Shown: positions 1 to 7,425 of the stretch, in pieces
Numbering within the stretch: position 1 is the stretch's first letter
Layout: the number at the start of each line of letters is the position of its first letter
NCBI GenBank assembly: GCA_031261445.1
Contig: JAISJQ010000014.1
Coordinates: 1-35,771 of the forward strand
Direction of reading: 5' to 3'
From: Oscillospiraceae bacterium
Lineage (GTDB): Bacteria; Bacillota; Clostridia; Oscillospirales; Acutalibacteraceae
Length of the DNA: 35,771 bases
Program-made: the position numbers and the translations under genes
The notes under the pieces: model-generated
Seen by the model: the letters and a program-made list of their open reading frames with translations, nothing else
Told to the model about the DNA's origin: nothing
Database searches by the model: none

Positions 1-131
1 CATGACGATTTTGGGCCAGCATCGTGATGAAATCGCGCAAAACGCCGCAGAAACCCGATTCGCATAGCATTAGATCGTTTTGAACTGGGGGTAATTAGAG
101 GGAGTCAATTGTTCATTGCGAAGCAAAGCGC
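1..131. other. Window edge; no firm gene
   Basis: Both strands are open at the edge. On plus, a frame closes with TAG at 65-67 and could be the 3' end of a gene. On minus, an ATG at 68-70 opens a frame that runs off the window. Neither can be judged from about 20 codons. A short ATTGTTC-type heptamer copy lies at 106-120, directly before the first promoter. Confidence 0.3.
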
Positions 132-160
132 TTGCATTTTCTCGCGCAATTTGTTATAAT
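132..160 (+). promoter_or_regulatory. Sigma-A promoter of the transporter gene
   Basis: TTGCAT at 132-137 and a perfect TATAAT at 155-160 are separated by 17 bp. Transcription should start near 167, about 60 nt before the start codon. Confidence 0.75.
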
Positions 161-227
161 TATGCACAGAGAAAAAACGCGCGGCGCACTGCGCATATTT
201 TGTACGATGTCGAAAGGATTTTGCACC

Positions 228-2105
228 ATGGCAAACGGAGAGACGGCCACCGCCCTGAACAACGCTAAGTGGGGGGCGCGTTTGGTCGAGCGCATCACCC
301 CCGAAAGCTGGCTGGGCAGCAAGATGGGCGACGACGCACGCGCCGACTTCAAGCGCTTGCTCGCCAGCCCCAAACGCTGGTTGCGCGGCACAGATGCCCC
401 CGAAGGGCACGTGACCCCTTGGGAACTGCTCATCTTTTTCTTCTCCAGCATGTTCAACTACGTCAACGGCTCGTTCGCCGGGCGGCAGGATTTTCTCTTC
501 AAAGAGTATTACAAAATTAAGCCCAACGACATCACCAAAGCGGGCGTCATTTCCTCCCTGTGGGATGCCTTCAATGACCCGATTTTGGGCGCGTGGATGG
601 ATCGCAAACGCTTTGGCGCGGACGTTTTCCGCAAGATTCTGCGCATCTCTGCCGTCACCGGGTCGATTATCAACATCCTCAAGATGGTCGATGGCGGACT
701 TTCCAACACCGGGCACTTGGTGGTGCTGGTGCTGTGCAACTGCTCGCAGGACATCATCGGCACACTCGCCTCTGTGGCCGACAGCAAAATGCGCGCGGGC
801 ATCAGCCCTTACACCCAACAGCGCACCCGTACGGCCATCTGGGCCTCCGTGGGCGGGCAGTTTGGCTACGCACTCTCCACCCTCCCGCTGATTCTTATGA
901 GCTTGCGGGACGTGCTGGGCTTCAACGATTACCAAATCATTTTCTATGGCTCGGTCATCTGGTTGCCGTTCTCCATCGCCGCGCCGTTTATCATCACATT
1001 CATTCGCCAGCGAGTGGACTTTAACGCCTACAGTGGCGTGCAGTTGCCCTCTTCGCCCGAACACGCCGTGCCCGTGGGGACGGTGGATCGCGACGAAACA
1101 CAGCTTACGCCCGAAGAGATCGCCAAAAATGAAGTTGCCGAGCGGCGTGCCCAATATGATGCCTTTGAAGAGCGTCTGCGTGGCCTGGTGCGCGAGAACG
1201 AGGAGGCGGTGCGTGCGTTGCCCCGCCGGGAGCGCAAGGCGGCCAGAGAGAAATACCGCGCCGAACTGCGTGAACTGCGCCGGCAGGAGACGGGCACAGA
1301 ATACCGCATGGACCCCGAAACGGGCGAACCCAAACTGGGGCTTATGGATACGCTCAGCGTGGTCAAGCATAACCGTTACTTCATCGCCAACACGGCGGCC
1401 AATTTCCTCACAGTATTCACGCCCACGGCGGATCAGTTGCTCATCTATCGCTACATGGTGCCCCGGATGAAGATGGGCGGCAAGCGCATTGGCGGCGAGA
1501 TGATGCTGGTCATCCACGACTCCGTAGTGGGCATCCCCGTCACCATCCTGCAACCCTTTGCGCGGCAGATTGTCAACGCCATGGGCGGCCCACTGCGCAC
1601 CCACCAAATCAACTCCACCGTGGCCATGATTGCCGGCGTCCTGCGCTTTTTGATTGGCTACAATACCTTCGGCAAGCTGGCGCTCAACTTCCTGATTGAA
1701 AGCATCGTCATGTGCTTCACCGCGCTCGATGGCGTGGCCAGCACCATGCTCAACTATGAAATGCTCGACTACGTGGAGCTGAAAACAGGCGTGCGCTCCG
1801 AGGGCGTGACCATGTCCGTCAACGCGCTGTTCCTGAAGATTGTCACCAACAACATCGGCATGGCCACGGGCAACGCGTTCCTGCAATGGACGGGTTATCG
1901 CGGCGGCTATGTGGACGCAGACGTGCCGCCGCCACAGCGATTTATGAAATACATGTGGGGCATCAACACCCTGTGCGCCGTGGTGGATTCGGGCATCTTC
2001 ATCGCCGCGCGAAGCTTCGTGCACTTCACCCCTGAAGACCGCGAGCGCGTAGAAGCTGCACTCATCGAACGTCGCGGCGGCGTCATTAGTGAAATTAGTG
2101 AATAA
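228..2105 (+). CDS. MFS_2 / GPH-family sodium-or-proton sugar symporter-like transporter
   Basis: A 625-residue multi-pass membrane protein of the glycoside-pentoside-hexuronide branch of the major facilitator superfamily. The family hallmark after the second helix is present (GVISSLWDAFNDPILGAWMD), followed by a basic loop. Family members import sugars or glycosides with a cation; the substrate here cannot be read. It is longer than the usual 450-500 residues because of a highly charged, probably coiled-coil cytoplasmic insertion of roughly 100 residues between the N- and C-terminal helix bundles (about residues 265-395). The start at 228 was chosen over upstream ATGs because GAAAGGA lies at 212-218 with normal spacing and because upstream starts would overlap the promoter. 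It is monocistronic, with its own promoter and a strong terminator. Confidence 0.8.
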   Translation: MANGETATALNNAKWGARLVERITPESWLGSKMGDDARADFKRLLASPKRWLRGTDAPEGHVTPWELLIFFFSSMFNYVNGSFAGRQDFLFKEYYKIKPNDITKAGVISSLWDAFNDPILGAWMDRKRFGADVFRKILRISAVTGSIINILKMVDGGLSNTGHLVVLVLCNCSQDIIGTLASVADSKMRAGISPYTQQRTRTAIWASVGGQFGYALSTLPLILMSLRDVLGFNDYQIIFYGSVIWLPFSIAAPFIITFIRQRVDFNAYSGVQLPSSPEHAVPVGTVDRDETQLTPEEIAKNEVAERRAQYDAFEERLRGLVRENEEAVRALPRRERKAAREKYRAELRELRRQETGTEYRMDPETGEPKLGLMDTLSVVKHNRYFIANTAANFLTVFTPTADQLLIYRYMVPRMKMGGKRIGGEMMLVIHDSVVGIPVTILQPFARQIVNAMGGPLRTHQINSTVAMIAGVLRFLIGYNTFGKLALNFLIESIVMCFTALDGVASTMLNYEMLDYVELKTGVRSEGVTMSVNALFLKIVTNNIGMATGNAFLQWTGYRGGYVDADVPPPQRFMKYMWGINTLCAVVDSGIFIAARSFVHFTPEDRERVEAALIERRGGVISEISE

Positions 2106-2115
2106 GGTTTAGTGA

Positions 2116-2152
2116 ATAGGTTCTGGTGCGTTCGCGCCAGAACCTATTTTTG
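2116..2152 (+). terminator. Intrinsic terminator of the transporter gene
   Basis: A 13-bp stem (one G-T pair) between 2116-2128 and 2135-2147 encloses a short loop and is followed by a run of five T. Confidence 0.85.
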
Positions 2153-2174
2153 TTCGTAAGGCGATGGGGGTTGT

Positions 2175-2297
2175 AGGGGTAGGGCGTGCCCTACCCTGTA
2201 CGGACGAACCTGTAGGGGCGGCAATCTGCCGCCCGTGGTTGCCCGCTGATTCTCGCAGAGGGCAGAAAACAGAGGGCAGATGATCTGCTCTCTGTCC
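2175..2297. repeat. Composite intergenic repeat (GTAGGGG palindromes plus CAGA heptamers)
   Basis: Two GTAGGGG-type palindromic units lie at about 2175-2245. A heptamer array follows: CAGAGGG, CAGAAAA, CAGAGGG, CAGATGA at 2256-2283, then the inverted form TCTGCTC, TCTGTCC at 2284-2297. No coding potential is seen. Confidence 0.75.
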
Positions 2298-2314
2298 TCA
2301 AAAATCTAGCACAC

Positions 2315-2343
2315 TTGACAAATGCGCGACAATGGCGTATAAT
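2315..2343 (+). promoter_or_regulatory. Consensus promoter of the antisense RNA
   Basis: Perfect TTGACA (2315-2320) and TATAAT (2338-2343) with a 17-bp spacer, directed toward the terminator at 2392-2436. No plausible protein gene follows, so the product should be a short RNA. Confidence 0.8.
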
Positions 2344-2349
2344 ATGCAC

Positions 2350-2437
2350 AGAGGGGCGGACGTGAACGGTTCTCCCATCAAACAAAGTCTCGGAAATAAC
2401 CGCTATCCTTGCGACGGGGAGCGGTTATTTCCTTTTA
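2350..2437 (+). ncRNA. Candidate type I antitoxin RNA, about 85-90 nt
   Basis: Inferred from a consensus promoter upstream and a 13-bp terminator stem with a T run downstream. Its 3' half is antisense to the 3' end of the minus-strand peptide gene at 2425-2505. Convergent toxin mRNA and antitoxin RNA with overlapping 3' ends is the architecture of TxpA/RatA and BsrG/SR4. Function is inferred; only the layout is seen. Confidence 0.6.
2392..2436. terminator. Shared bidirectional terminator of the toxin-antitoxin pair
   Basis: Perfect 13-bp inverted arms at 2392-2404 and 2420-2432 with a 15-nt loop. The T run lies on the plus side (2433-2436), so it is strongest for the antisense RNA. On the minus strand the peptide's stop codon lies inside the stem. 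Confidence 0.7.
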
Positions 2438-2505
2438 GTGGTGATCCGCGAGATGGCGACCGTGGTGATCCAAAGGATCAGGAACGTCATGACTAAGTAC
2501 TCCAT
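2425..2505 (-). CDS. Small hydrophobic peptide, candidate type I toxin (holin-like toxin type)
   Basis: A 26-residue peptide starting MEYLVMTFLILW and ending in a basic KRK tail: one membrane-spanning helix of about 18 residues plus a charged end. This is the usual plan of TxpA/BsrG-like and 'putative holin-like toxin' peptides. A perfect SD (GGAGGTGATAG) precedes the ATG. It has its own consensus promoter (2603-2631) and a leader of about 90 nt. A consensus antisense promoter faces it and shares its terminator. Likely action, by family, is membrane damage when antisense control fails. The size and composition alone would not be convincing; the surrounding transcription signals make it likely to be real. 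Confidence 0.6.
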   Translation of the reverse strand: MEYLVMTFLILWITTVAISRITTKRK

Positions 2506-2602
2506 ACTATCACCTCCTTCTGACAAAGATGAAGGTGATGGGAAAACCGCTCGTGAACGCGCCCTTACGGGCTGATTCTCGTCCGCCGAACTGTACGAAT
2601 GT

Positions 2603-2631
2603 ATTATAGCAAATTCTGTCGCAAATTGCAA
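2603..2631 (-). promoter_or_regulatory. Promoter of the small peptide gene
   Basis: On the minus strand, TTGCAA (2626-2631) and TATAAT (2603-2608) are spaced by 17 bp. The 90-nt leader contains a GCCC-TTAC-GGGC hairpin at 2561-2572. Confidence 0.75.
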
Positions 2632-2657
2632 GGCAGCGGAAACATTTTTTGCGACCC

Positions 2658-2832
2658 GTAGGGGCGTTGAGGCGTGAGGGATGAGGATACAGGAGGGAGG
2701 GCTGTAGGGGGCATCTTGGGCGGCAACCACGGGCGGCAGATTGCCGCCCCTACCAGCACACCTCATAACCCCCAACACCTATTCACTATTCACTATTACT
2801 TATTACCTGCAAACAATTGTCCATTGTTTCTT
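2658..2832. repeat. Composite intergenic repeat (GTAGGGG, TGAGG heptamers, ATTGTTC heptamers)
   Basis: A GTAGGGG end at 2658 is followed by TGAGGCG, TGAGGGA, TGAGGAT at 2668-2688. A GTAGGGG-type inverted unit follows at about 2705-2756, then an ATTGTTC-type copy at about 2811-2832 just before the next promoter. No gene is seen. Confidence 0.7.
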
Positions 2833-2842
2833 GCATACGCCC

Positions 2843-2871
2843 TTGCCATCATGCCCATAATCTGATATAAT
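2843..2871 (+). promoter_or_regulatory. Sigma-A promoter of the DUF4015-like gene
   Basis: TTGCCA (2843-2848), a 17-bp spacer and a perfect TATAAT (2866-2871), about 40 nt before the start codon. Confidence 0.75.
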
Positions 2872-2909
2872 AGAGGCAGGCGCAACTGCGCGAAACAAAG
2901 GAGCACCCC

Positions 2910-4049
2910 ATGGCCAAAAAAGTCCGCTATAACGACTACCCCGAACCCGAAGAGTTGCGCCGCAGCACGTATACGGATTTTTCCACGCGCTTCCCCGGCG
3001 ATGGCGGCAAACCGCACGTCAACCGCGAAACGCGCGAAAGACGCCAAAAGGCCTTGTTGACGGCACTGGCCGTGACGGGCTCAATCGGCATCATCTTCGT
3101 GGGCTTTTTTGTGACGCTGGTACTGCTGGGTGTTAGCCGCAACACGCCGCAGGTGGAGGTCACAGACGACCTATCCGCCGTCACCACGCCCCTCACCGTG
3201 CCCGCCACCACCGCGCCGCCTGTGGGACTGAAAAATGTGCACGCGCTGGCCGCGCCCGAAAACGCCCTCGCGGGGGGCAAAGCATTGACCGATTTTTTGA
3301 ATGCCGCCCAAAAAGCGCAGGCGGACACAGCCATCTTCACGCTGAAAAACCCGGCGGGGCAGCTCCTGTATGCCTCCCAGAGCGCGGCGGCCAAGAAGGG
3401 CAACATCAGCAAGAACACCTATGCCAACGCGAAGGAGAGCGTGGCGGCGGCCAAAAAGGCATCGATGCACGTGGTGGTACAGCTCTCTGTTTTTCAAGAC
3501 ACCCTCGCGCCCCGTGCGCTGGAGGACAGCTCCGTGCGCTATGCGCCCAACCCCAAGATTCTCTGGCTGGATAACTCCCTACAAAACGGCGGCAAGCCGT
3601 GGCTCAATCCCTTTAGCAAGGTCGCGCGGGACTACGTGCTCGCGCTCATCGGCGAGCTGAGCGGCTGGGATGTGGACGCGATTTATCTAACGGCGGTGCA
3701 GTTCCCCACAGGGGCACAGAGTCAGGCCACCTTCCCCGGGGAGGACAAGGCGGACGCGCCCACGCGCAATGCGCAACTGCTCTCGTTCATTCAGGATGCC
3801 AAAAAGGCCGCCGGCCGCCGCCCCCTGTTTGTGGAGATGGATGCCCAAGCCGCGCTGCAGGAAGTGGGCGCAGGGATTTATGGCGGCGACCTCTGGGACA
3901 GCGCGGCGGACGCGCTCGTCATCCCGGTGCGCACAGAGGCAGAGGCCAAGCTGGTGCAGACCGCCGCCCCCAAAAGTCGGCGTTGGTTGCCGCAGTTTGC
4001 CGACACGCCCAAGGGCGAAACGTGGGCGGAATTCTTTGCTCGTCCATAG
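2910..4049 (+). CDS. Membrane-anchored DUF4015-like (glycoside-hydrolase-fold) protein
   Basis: A 379-residue protein. A charged cytoplasmic N-terminus (about 1-47) is followed by one membrane segment (about 48-72) and a Thr/Pro-rich stalk. An extracellular alpha/beta domain fills the rest. The segment around residues 240-265 (ARDYVLALIGEL then DAIYLTAVQFPTG) resembles the DUF4015 'putative glycosyl hydrolase' barrel, where the equivalent stretch carries a substrate-facing strand ending in RFP. Here it reads QFP, and the acidic residues usual in that strand are missing, so catalysis is doubtful. The ATG has AAAGGAG upstream. It is transcribed alone from its own promoter. The family match is moderate; a cell-wall or polysaccharide role is inferred. 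Confidence 0.65.
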   Translation: MAKKVRYNDYPEPEELRRSTYTDFSTRFPGDGGKPHVNRETRERRQKALLTALAVTGSIGIIFVGFFVTLVLLGVSRNTPQVEVTDDLSAVTTPLTVPATTAPPVGLKNVHALAAPENALAGGKALTDFLNAAQKAQADTAIFTLKNPAGQLLYASQSAAAKKGNISKNTYANAKESVAAAKKASMHVVVQLSVFQDTLAPRALEDSSVRYAPNPKILWLDNSLQNGGKPWLNPFSKVARDYVLALIGELSGWDVDAIYLTAVQFPTGAQSQATFPGEDKADAPTRNAQLLSFIQDAKKAAGRRPLFVEMDAQAALQEVGAGIYGGDLWDSAADALVIPVRTEAEAKLVQTAAPKSRRWLPQFADTPKGETWAEFFARP

Positions 4050-4136
4050 AAAAGTGCCCTTCACGCAAAAATTCTGCAATTTATTCAAAAATTGTTCATC
4101 TATTTTCTAATTTGTCAAAATAAGCACTCGTTTTTC

Positions 4137-4145
4137 TGCTATACT
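4137..4145 (+). promoter_or_regulatory. Extended -10 promoter of the small-peptide cluster
   Basis: TG at 4137-4138 plus TATACT at 4140-4145 forms an extended -10. The only -35-like TTGTCA (4112-4117) is 22 bp away, so the extended -10 probably carries recognition. Confidence 0.5.
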
Positions 4146-4205
4146 GTGTGTGGTGAAGCTTCTTGACACAAGCAATCCCATCTTCTGAGGAAGGAGGATT
4201 ACACC

Positions 4206-4346
4206 ATGGATAAAATCATTCTTGCTGTCATCGAGGAAGTCGCAAAGTGGTTCACAGGCGTCGCCACGGCGGAAGATCTGGGAATCAGCGGTTTCCTGAA
4301 GGGGCTCTATGACACCATCGTTGCTGCGGCAGCTGGCGCTCTCTAA
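4206..4346 (+). CDS. Small amphipathic helical peptide 1 (46 aa)
   Basis: Starts MDKIILAVIEEVAKWF and ends in an Ala/Gly-rich helix. It is predicted as helix, acidic Gly-containing loop, helix, with a Trp at the end of helix 1. The SD AAGGAGG is perfect with good spacing. An intrinsic terminator follows directly, so it may be expressed separately from the next two. It has no signal peptide and no Cys or double-Gly leader. Similar helix-loop-helix peptides follow at 4508 and 4677. The function is not recognised. Leaderless bacteriocin-like or phenol-soluble-modulin-like peptides have this size and amphipathicity, but no family match is claimed. Confidence 0.65.
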   Translation: MDKIILAVIEEVAKWFTGVATAEDLGISGFLKGLYDTIVAAAAGAL

Positions 4347-4360
4347 GTCTCAAGCGAATG

Positions 4361-4392
4361 CAGCCGCCCCGCAACGGGCGGCTGTTCTCTTT
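4361..4392 (+). terminator. Terminator after peptide 1
   Basis: A perfect 9-bp GC-rich stem (4361-4369 with 4376-4384), a 6-nt loop, then a T-rich tail. Confidence 0.75.
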
Positions 4393-4466
4393 GGGGCTTT
4401 CGCAAAAAAAAAGCGCAATTTTTGTTCATATTTCTATTCTGGAAACAAAACCGCTGCCAGTCGCGT

Positions 4467-4472
4467 TATAAT
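4467..4472 (+). promoter_or_regulatory. -10 element before peptides 2 and 3
   Basis: A perfect TATAAT, 36 nt before the start of peptide 2. No good -35 is seen at 16-18 bp, so this is tentative. Confidence 0.45.
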
Positions 4473-4507
4473 AAGTAGGCACACTTGTCGGGAAAGGAGG
4501 TTTCCTC

Positions 4508-4642
4508 ATGGACAACGAGATCATCATCAAAATTCTGGACTTCTTCTTCTACGACAGAGAGTTCAAGGGTGACACCACAGAGCTGTGGACAACCGTCATC
4601 AACTTGGTCAAAGACATCATTGGCAAGATCACCGGCGCATAA
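4508..4642 (+). CDS. Small amphipathic helical peptide 2 (44 aa)
   Basis: Starts MDNEIIIKILDFFFYDREFK and ends KDIIGKITGA. It has the same plan as its neighbours: hydrophobic first helix, polar acidic loop with a Trp, amphipathic second helix, Gly near the C-terminus. A strong SD (AAAGGAGG) precedes the ATG. Peptide 3 begins 34 nt downstream with its own SD and no terminator between, so the two are probably co-transcribed. Function not recognised. Confidence 0.65.
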   Translation: MDNEIIIKILDFFFYDREFKGDTTELWTTVINLVKDIIGKITGA

Positions 4643-4676
4643 GCCTGCGGTCAGCTAACAAGAAAGGAGCAACATC

Positions 4677-4817
4677 ATGGGCGCTGCATTTGAAGTCTTC
4701 CTAGGTTACCTGAGCGATTGGGTCGCCGCGCACCCCGAAGCCAACGGCATCACGGGCGTTTTCGTGGAACTGGTACAAGGTCTCATCCTTGCGCTGGGCG
4801 CGTTTGTCGGCAAATAA
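4677..4817 (+). CDS. Small amphipathic helical peptide 3 (46 aa)
   Basis: Starts MGAAFEVFLGYLSDWVAAHP. The second half (GITGVFVELVQGLILALGA) aligns in pattern with peptide 1 (GISGFLKGLYDTIVAAAAGA), which supports a common origin. SD AAAGGAG lies upstream, and an intrinsic terminator closes the unit at 4838-4871. The next gene is convergent and belongs to the ECF transporter, so no dedicated export or immunity gene is adjacent. Function not recognised. Confidence 0.65.
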   Translation: MGAAFEVFLGYLSDWVAAHPEANGITGVFVELVQGLILALGAFVGK

Positions 4818-4837
4818 GCCGATGTTCAAAGCAACTG

Positions 4838-4871
4838 TGCACCCGGGCAAACGCTCGGGTGCATTTGTATT
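4838..4871 (+). terminator. Terminator of the small-peptide cluster
   Basis: An 8-bp stem TGCACCCG / CGGGTGCA (4838-4845 with 4856-4863) followed by TTTGTATT. Confidence 0.75.
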
Positions 4872-4914
4872 GCCCTATCCCTACAATATTTTGCATCACA
4901 TACAGTGCCAGAAA

Positions 4915-4942
4915 TTTAGCCTCTAGCCTCTAATATCTAGCG
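4915..4942. repeat. TAGA-type heptamer array overlapping the end of the ECF gene
   Basis: Four heptamers: TTTAGCC, TCTAGCC, TCTAATA, TCTAGCG. On the minus strand they encode the last residues and the TAG stop of the ECF fusion protein. Confidence 0.75.
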
Positions 4943-7425
4943 TCGTATTTCATTTTAATCCGCTCCAGCTTCTCCAGCATGGGGCGGGCGATGAGCGCTA
5001 GGAGCACGGCGGTGACCAGCGCGTGGAGCAGGTCAAAGGGCAGTCCTTGCGCGTAGGCGGTCAAAAATAGCGCGGCGGTGGGCTGCGTCTGCACCATGAG
5101 GACAGATGCCGCGTTCAGCAGTCCGCCATAGAGCACGAACGCCGAAAGGCCGCCGAACGCGCACAGTGCCACCCGACTGCGCCGCAGCGTCTCCCCGCGA
5201 AACACAACGCCCGCCAGAAAGCCGATTAAGCCCAGCGCGAACATCTGCCACGGTGTCCACGGGCCTTGCCCAAAAAAGAAGTTGCTCACAAAGGCCGCCA
5301 TCGCGCCGACCAGAAAGCCCGCCTCGCCGCCGAAGGTCACGCCCGCAATGATCACCACGGCCAGCATGGGCTTGACCTGCGGGAACATGAAAAATGCCGC
5401 CCGTCCGGCCACGGCCAGAGCGATGAGCACGGCTAGCAGCACCAGTTCCCGCGCCTGCGGCTTGCGGCGTTCAAACGCCAGCGCAAAGGGCAGCAGGGTC
5501 TCTAGAATGATGAGCAGGGACACAACCAGATACTTGCGGTCATCCAAAAAGGTCATGCCCGCAAAGATGGTCAGCGGAACGGCCAACAACAACATTGCGA
5601 CCGCCGCGAGGCTACTATTGCCGCGCTTTTGTACGGGCGATGTGGGCAGACGTTCCTCTGGCGGGGGCGGCGGCGGCGTTTTGTCTGCCTGTTTGTATGC
5701 AAGGGGGATTGCGTCACTGGGGGGTGGCGTTTTTGGCGGCGTTCCGCCCAAAGCGACGATGACATCCTCCGCGGTCACCGCCTGCGGCAGGACATGCCGC
5801 GCCATGCGGTTGGCGGCGGAGGTGTAAAAACTGTTGCCAGAAAAGAACGCGCGGGCGGGTTTTTCGGCAACGATGCCGCCGTCAAACACCAGGGCACAGC
5901 GGTCGGCATAGGCGGCGCAAAACTCGATGTCGTGGCTGACCATGATGACCGCCACGCCCGCGCTTGTCAGCGCACGCAAGATGCCCGCGAACGTCTGCTT
6001 AAATTTGGCATCCAAGCCCTTTGTTGGTTCGTCCAGTAGCAAGATTGTGGGCTCAAGGAGCAGCACCTTGGCCAGTGCCGCGCGTTGCTGTTCGCCGCCC
6101 GACAGGTCGTAGGGGTGCGCGGACAACAGCTGAGTGATTTGGCACAGCCGCGCCACGCGGCGTAGCTTCTGCTGCTTTTCTTCTTTGCCATACTTGAAGT
6201 CCGAGAGCATGTCCAGCAAATCTTCTTGCACCGTTTTCGCGGTGAAAAGCGCCGCAGGATTTTGCGGCAGGACGGCCAGCCGTTTATCATAACGTTGCGC
6301 GGCGGGGATATCTTTCATGTCCGTGCCATGGATCTGCACTTTGCCGCGATAGGGACGGCGCAGCCCGGCAATCAACGAGAGCGTGGTGCTCTTCCCCGCG
6401 CCGTTGCCGCCCATGAGCGCCGTAATTTCCCCCGCATACGCCGCGAAGGACAGCCCCCGCAACACGTCCGGCGCGTCTTTCTCATATTTGAACCACACTT
6501 CGTCCAGCTCTGCGGCGGGCGTGCCGTCCCTGACGGGGGGCGCGGGTTCGGGCGCGGGGCTCTGCACGGCGCAGCGATCCAGCCATTCGCGCCCTTCGCG
6601 CACGGTGACGGGGCAGGGCAGGGGGCTCTCCACCCCCGCCCAGACGCGCATGGGCGTGGGCATGGCGCAAAACATCTCGTGCCCACGCGCGCGCAATGCC
6701 GCGCCCACTGCCTGCGGCGTGTCTGCGCACACAATGCGCCCCACGTCCATCACCACGGCACGCGAGCACAGGGGGAAGACCTCTTCGAGGCGGTGCTCTG
6801 TCAACAGCACCGTCACGCCCAGCTCGCGGTTGATTTTACCCACGGCCGCCAAAAATTCCGCCGCCGCAATGGGGTCGAGTTGGCTGGTCGGCTCGTCCAA
6901 AATCAACAGCTCTGGTTGCATCGCCATGATGCCGGCTAAGCTCAGCAGTTGCTTTTGTCCGCCAGAAAGATCCGCCACGCTTTTGTGAAACCACTCTTGG
7001 ATGCCGAAAAACGCAGCGATTTCCGCCACGCGCAAGCGGATGGTGGGCGTGGACAGCCCCAGACTTTCCAGCCCAAAGGCCAGCTCATGCCAGACCTTGT
7101 CGGTGACGATTTGGCTTTCGGGGTTCTGCTGCACAAAGCCGATTTTGGCCGCCGCGTCCCATGCAGGGAGCTCCGCCAACGGCGCACCCATGAAGGCGAT
7201 GCTGCCCGTGCGGATGCCGTGTGGGGTCAGGCTGGGCTTGAGTTGCCGCAGCAGGGTGGTTTTTCCGCAGCCAGACGCGCCGCAGATTGCGACAAACTCC
7301 CCCTGCTTGACCGAGAGGGAAACGCCCCGCAGGGCCGGCTCTGCCCGGTTGGGGTACGTGAAGGCGTAGTCGCGTAGCGTGAGGCAATCGGGCTTTAGGC
7401 CTGTGCCGCTTTGGATTTCTGCCAT
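4930..7425 (-). CDS. ECF transporter fusion: two EcfA-type ATPases plus S component
   Basis: An 831-residue fusion. ABC ATPase 1 has Walker A GASGCGKTT (49-57), LSGGQ (153-157) and Walker B LLILDEP (173-179). ABC ATPase 2 has GGNGAGKST (339-347), LSGGE (441-445) and LLLDEP (462-467). A Pro-rich linker (about 560-600) leads to an integral membrane S component of about six helices (605-820). In group II ECF systems these are normally separate EcfA, EcfA' and S proteins; having all three in one chain is unusual. It works with EcfT, whose gene overlaps its start. The upstream cobalamin riboswitch suggests a B12-related substrate (CbrT/CblT-type), which is inferred. The start at 7425 was chosen for the perfect SD AAAGGAGGTG. 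The C-terminus KYDARY and its stop are encoded by a heptamer repeat. Confidence 0.9.
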   Translation of the reverse strand: MAEIQSGTGLKPDCLTLRDYAFTYPNRAEPALRGVSLSVKQGEFVAICGASGCGKTTLLRQLKPSLTPHGIRTGSIAFMGAPLAELPAWDAAAKIGFVQQNPESQIVTDKVWHELAFGLESLGLSTPTIRLRVAEIAAFFGIQEWFHKSVADLSGGQKQLLSLAGIMAMQPELLILDEPTSQLDPIAAAEFLAAVGKINRELGVTVLLTEHRLEEVFPLCSRAVVMDVGRIVCADTPQAVGAALRARGHEMFCAMPTPMRVWAGVESPLPCPVTVREGREWLDRCAVQSPAPEPAPPVRDGTPAAELDEVWFKYEKDAPDVLRGLSFAAYAGEITALMGGNGAGKSTTLSLIAGLRRPYRGKVQIHGTDMKDIPAAQRYDKRLAVLPQNPAALFTAKTVQEDLLDMLSDFKYGKEEKQQKLRRVARLCQITQLLSAHPYDLSGGEQQRAALAKVLLLEPTILLLDEPTKGLDAKFKQTFAGILRALTSAGVAVIMVSHDIEFCAAYADRCALVFDGGIVAEKPARAFFSGNSFYTSAANRMARHVLPQAVTAEDVIVALGGTPPKTPPPSDAIPLAYKQADKTPPPPPPEERLPTSPVQKRGNSSLAAVAMLLLAVPLTIFAGMTFLDDRKYLVVSLLIILETLLPFALAFERRKPQARELVLLAVLIALAVAGRAAFFMFPQVKPMLAVVIIAGVTFGGEAGFLVGAMAAFVSNFFFGQGPWTPWQMFALGLIGFLAGVVFRGETLRRSRVALCAFGGLSAFVLYGGLLNAASVLMVQTQPTAALFLTAYAQGLPFDLLHALVTAVLLALIARPMLEKLERIKMKYDARY

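Noticed and set aside
105-2024. Long open frame antisense to the transporter gene, His/Gly-rich
   Set aside because: It mirrors the codon pattern of the plus-strand gene, has no ribosome site and no recognisable domain. Similar antisense frames over aconitase (22241-23926) and RNase J (33476-35425) are rejected for the same reason.
2361-2495. Plus-strand open frame in the antisense RNA region
   Set aside because: It starts at a GTG without a ribosome site, runs through the terminator and is antisense to the peptide gene.
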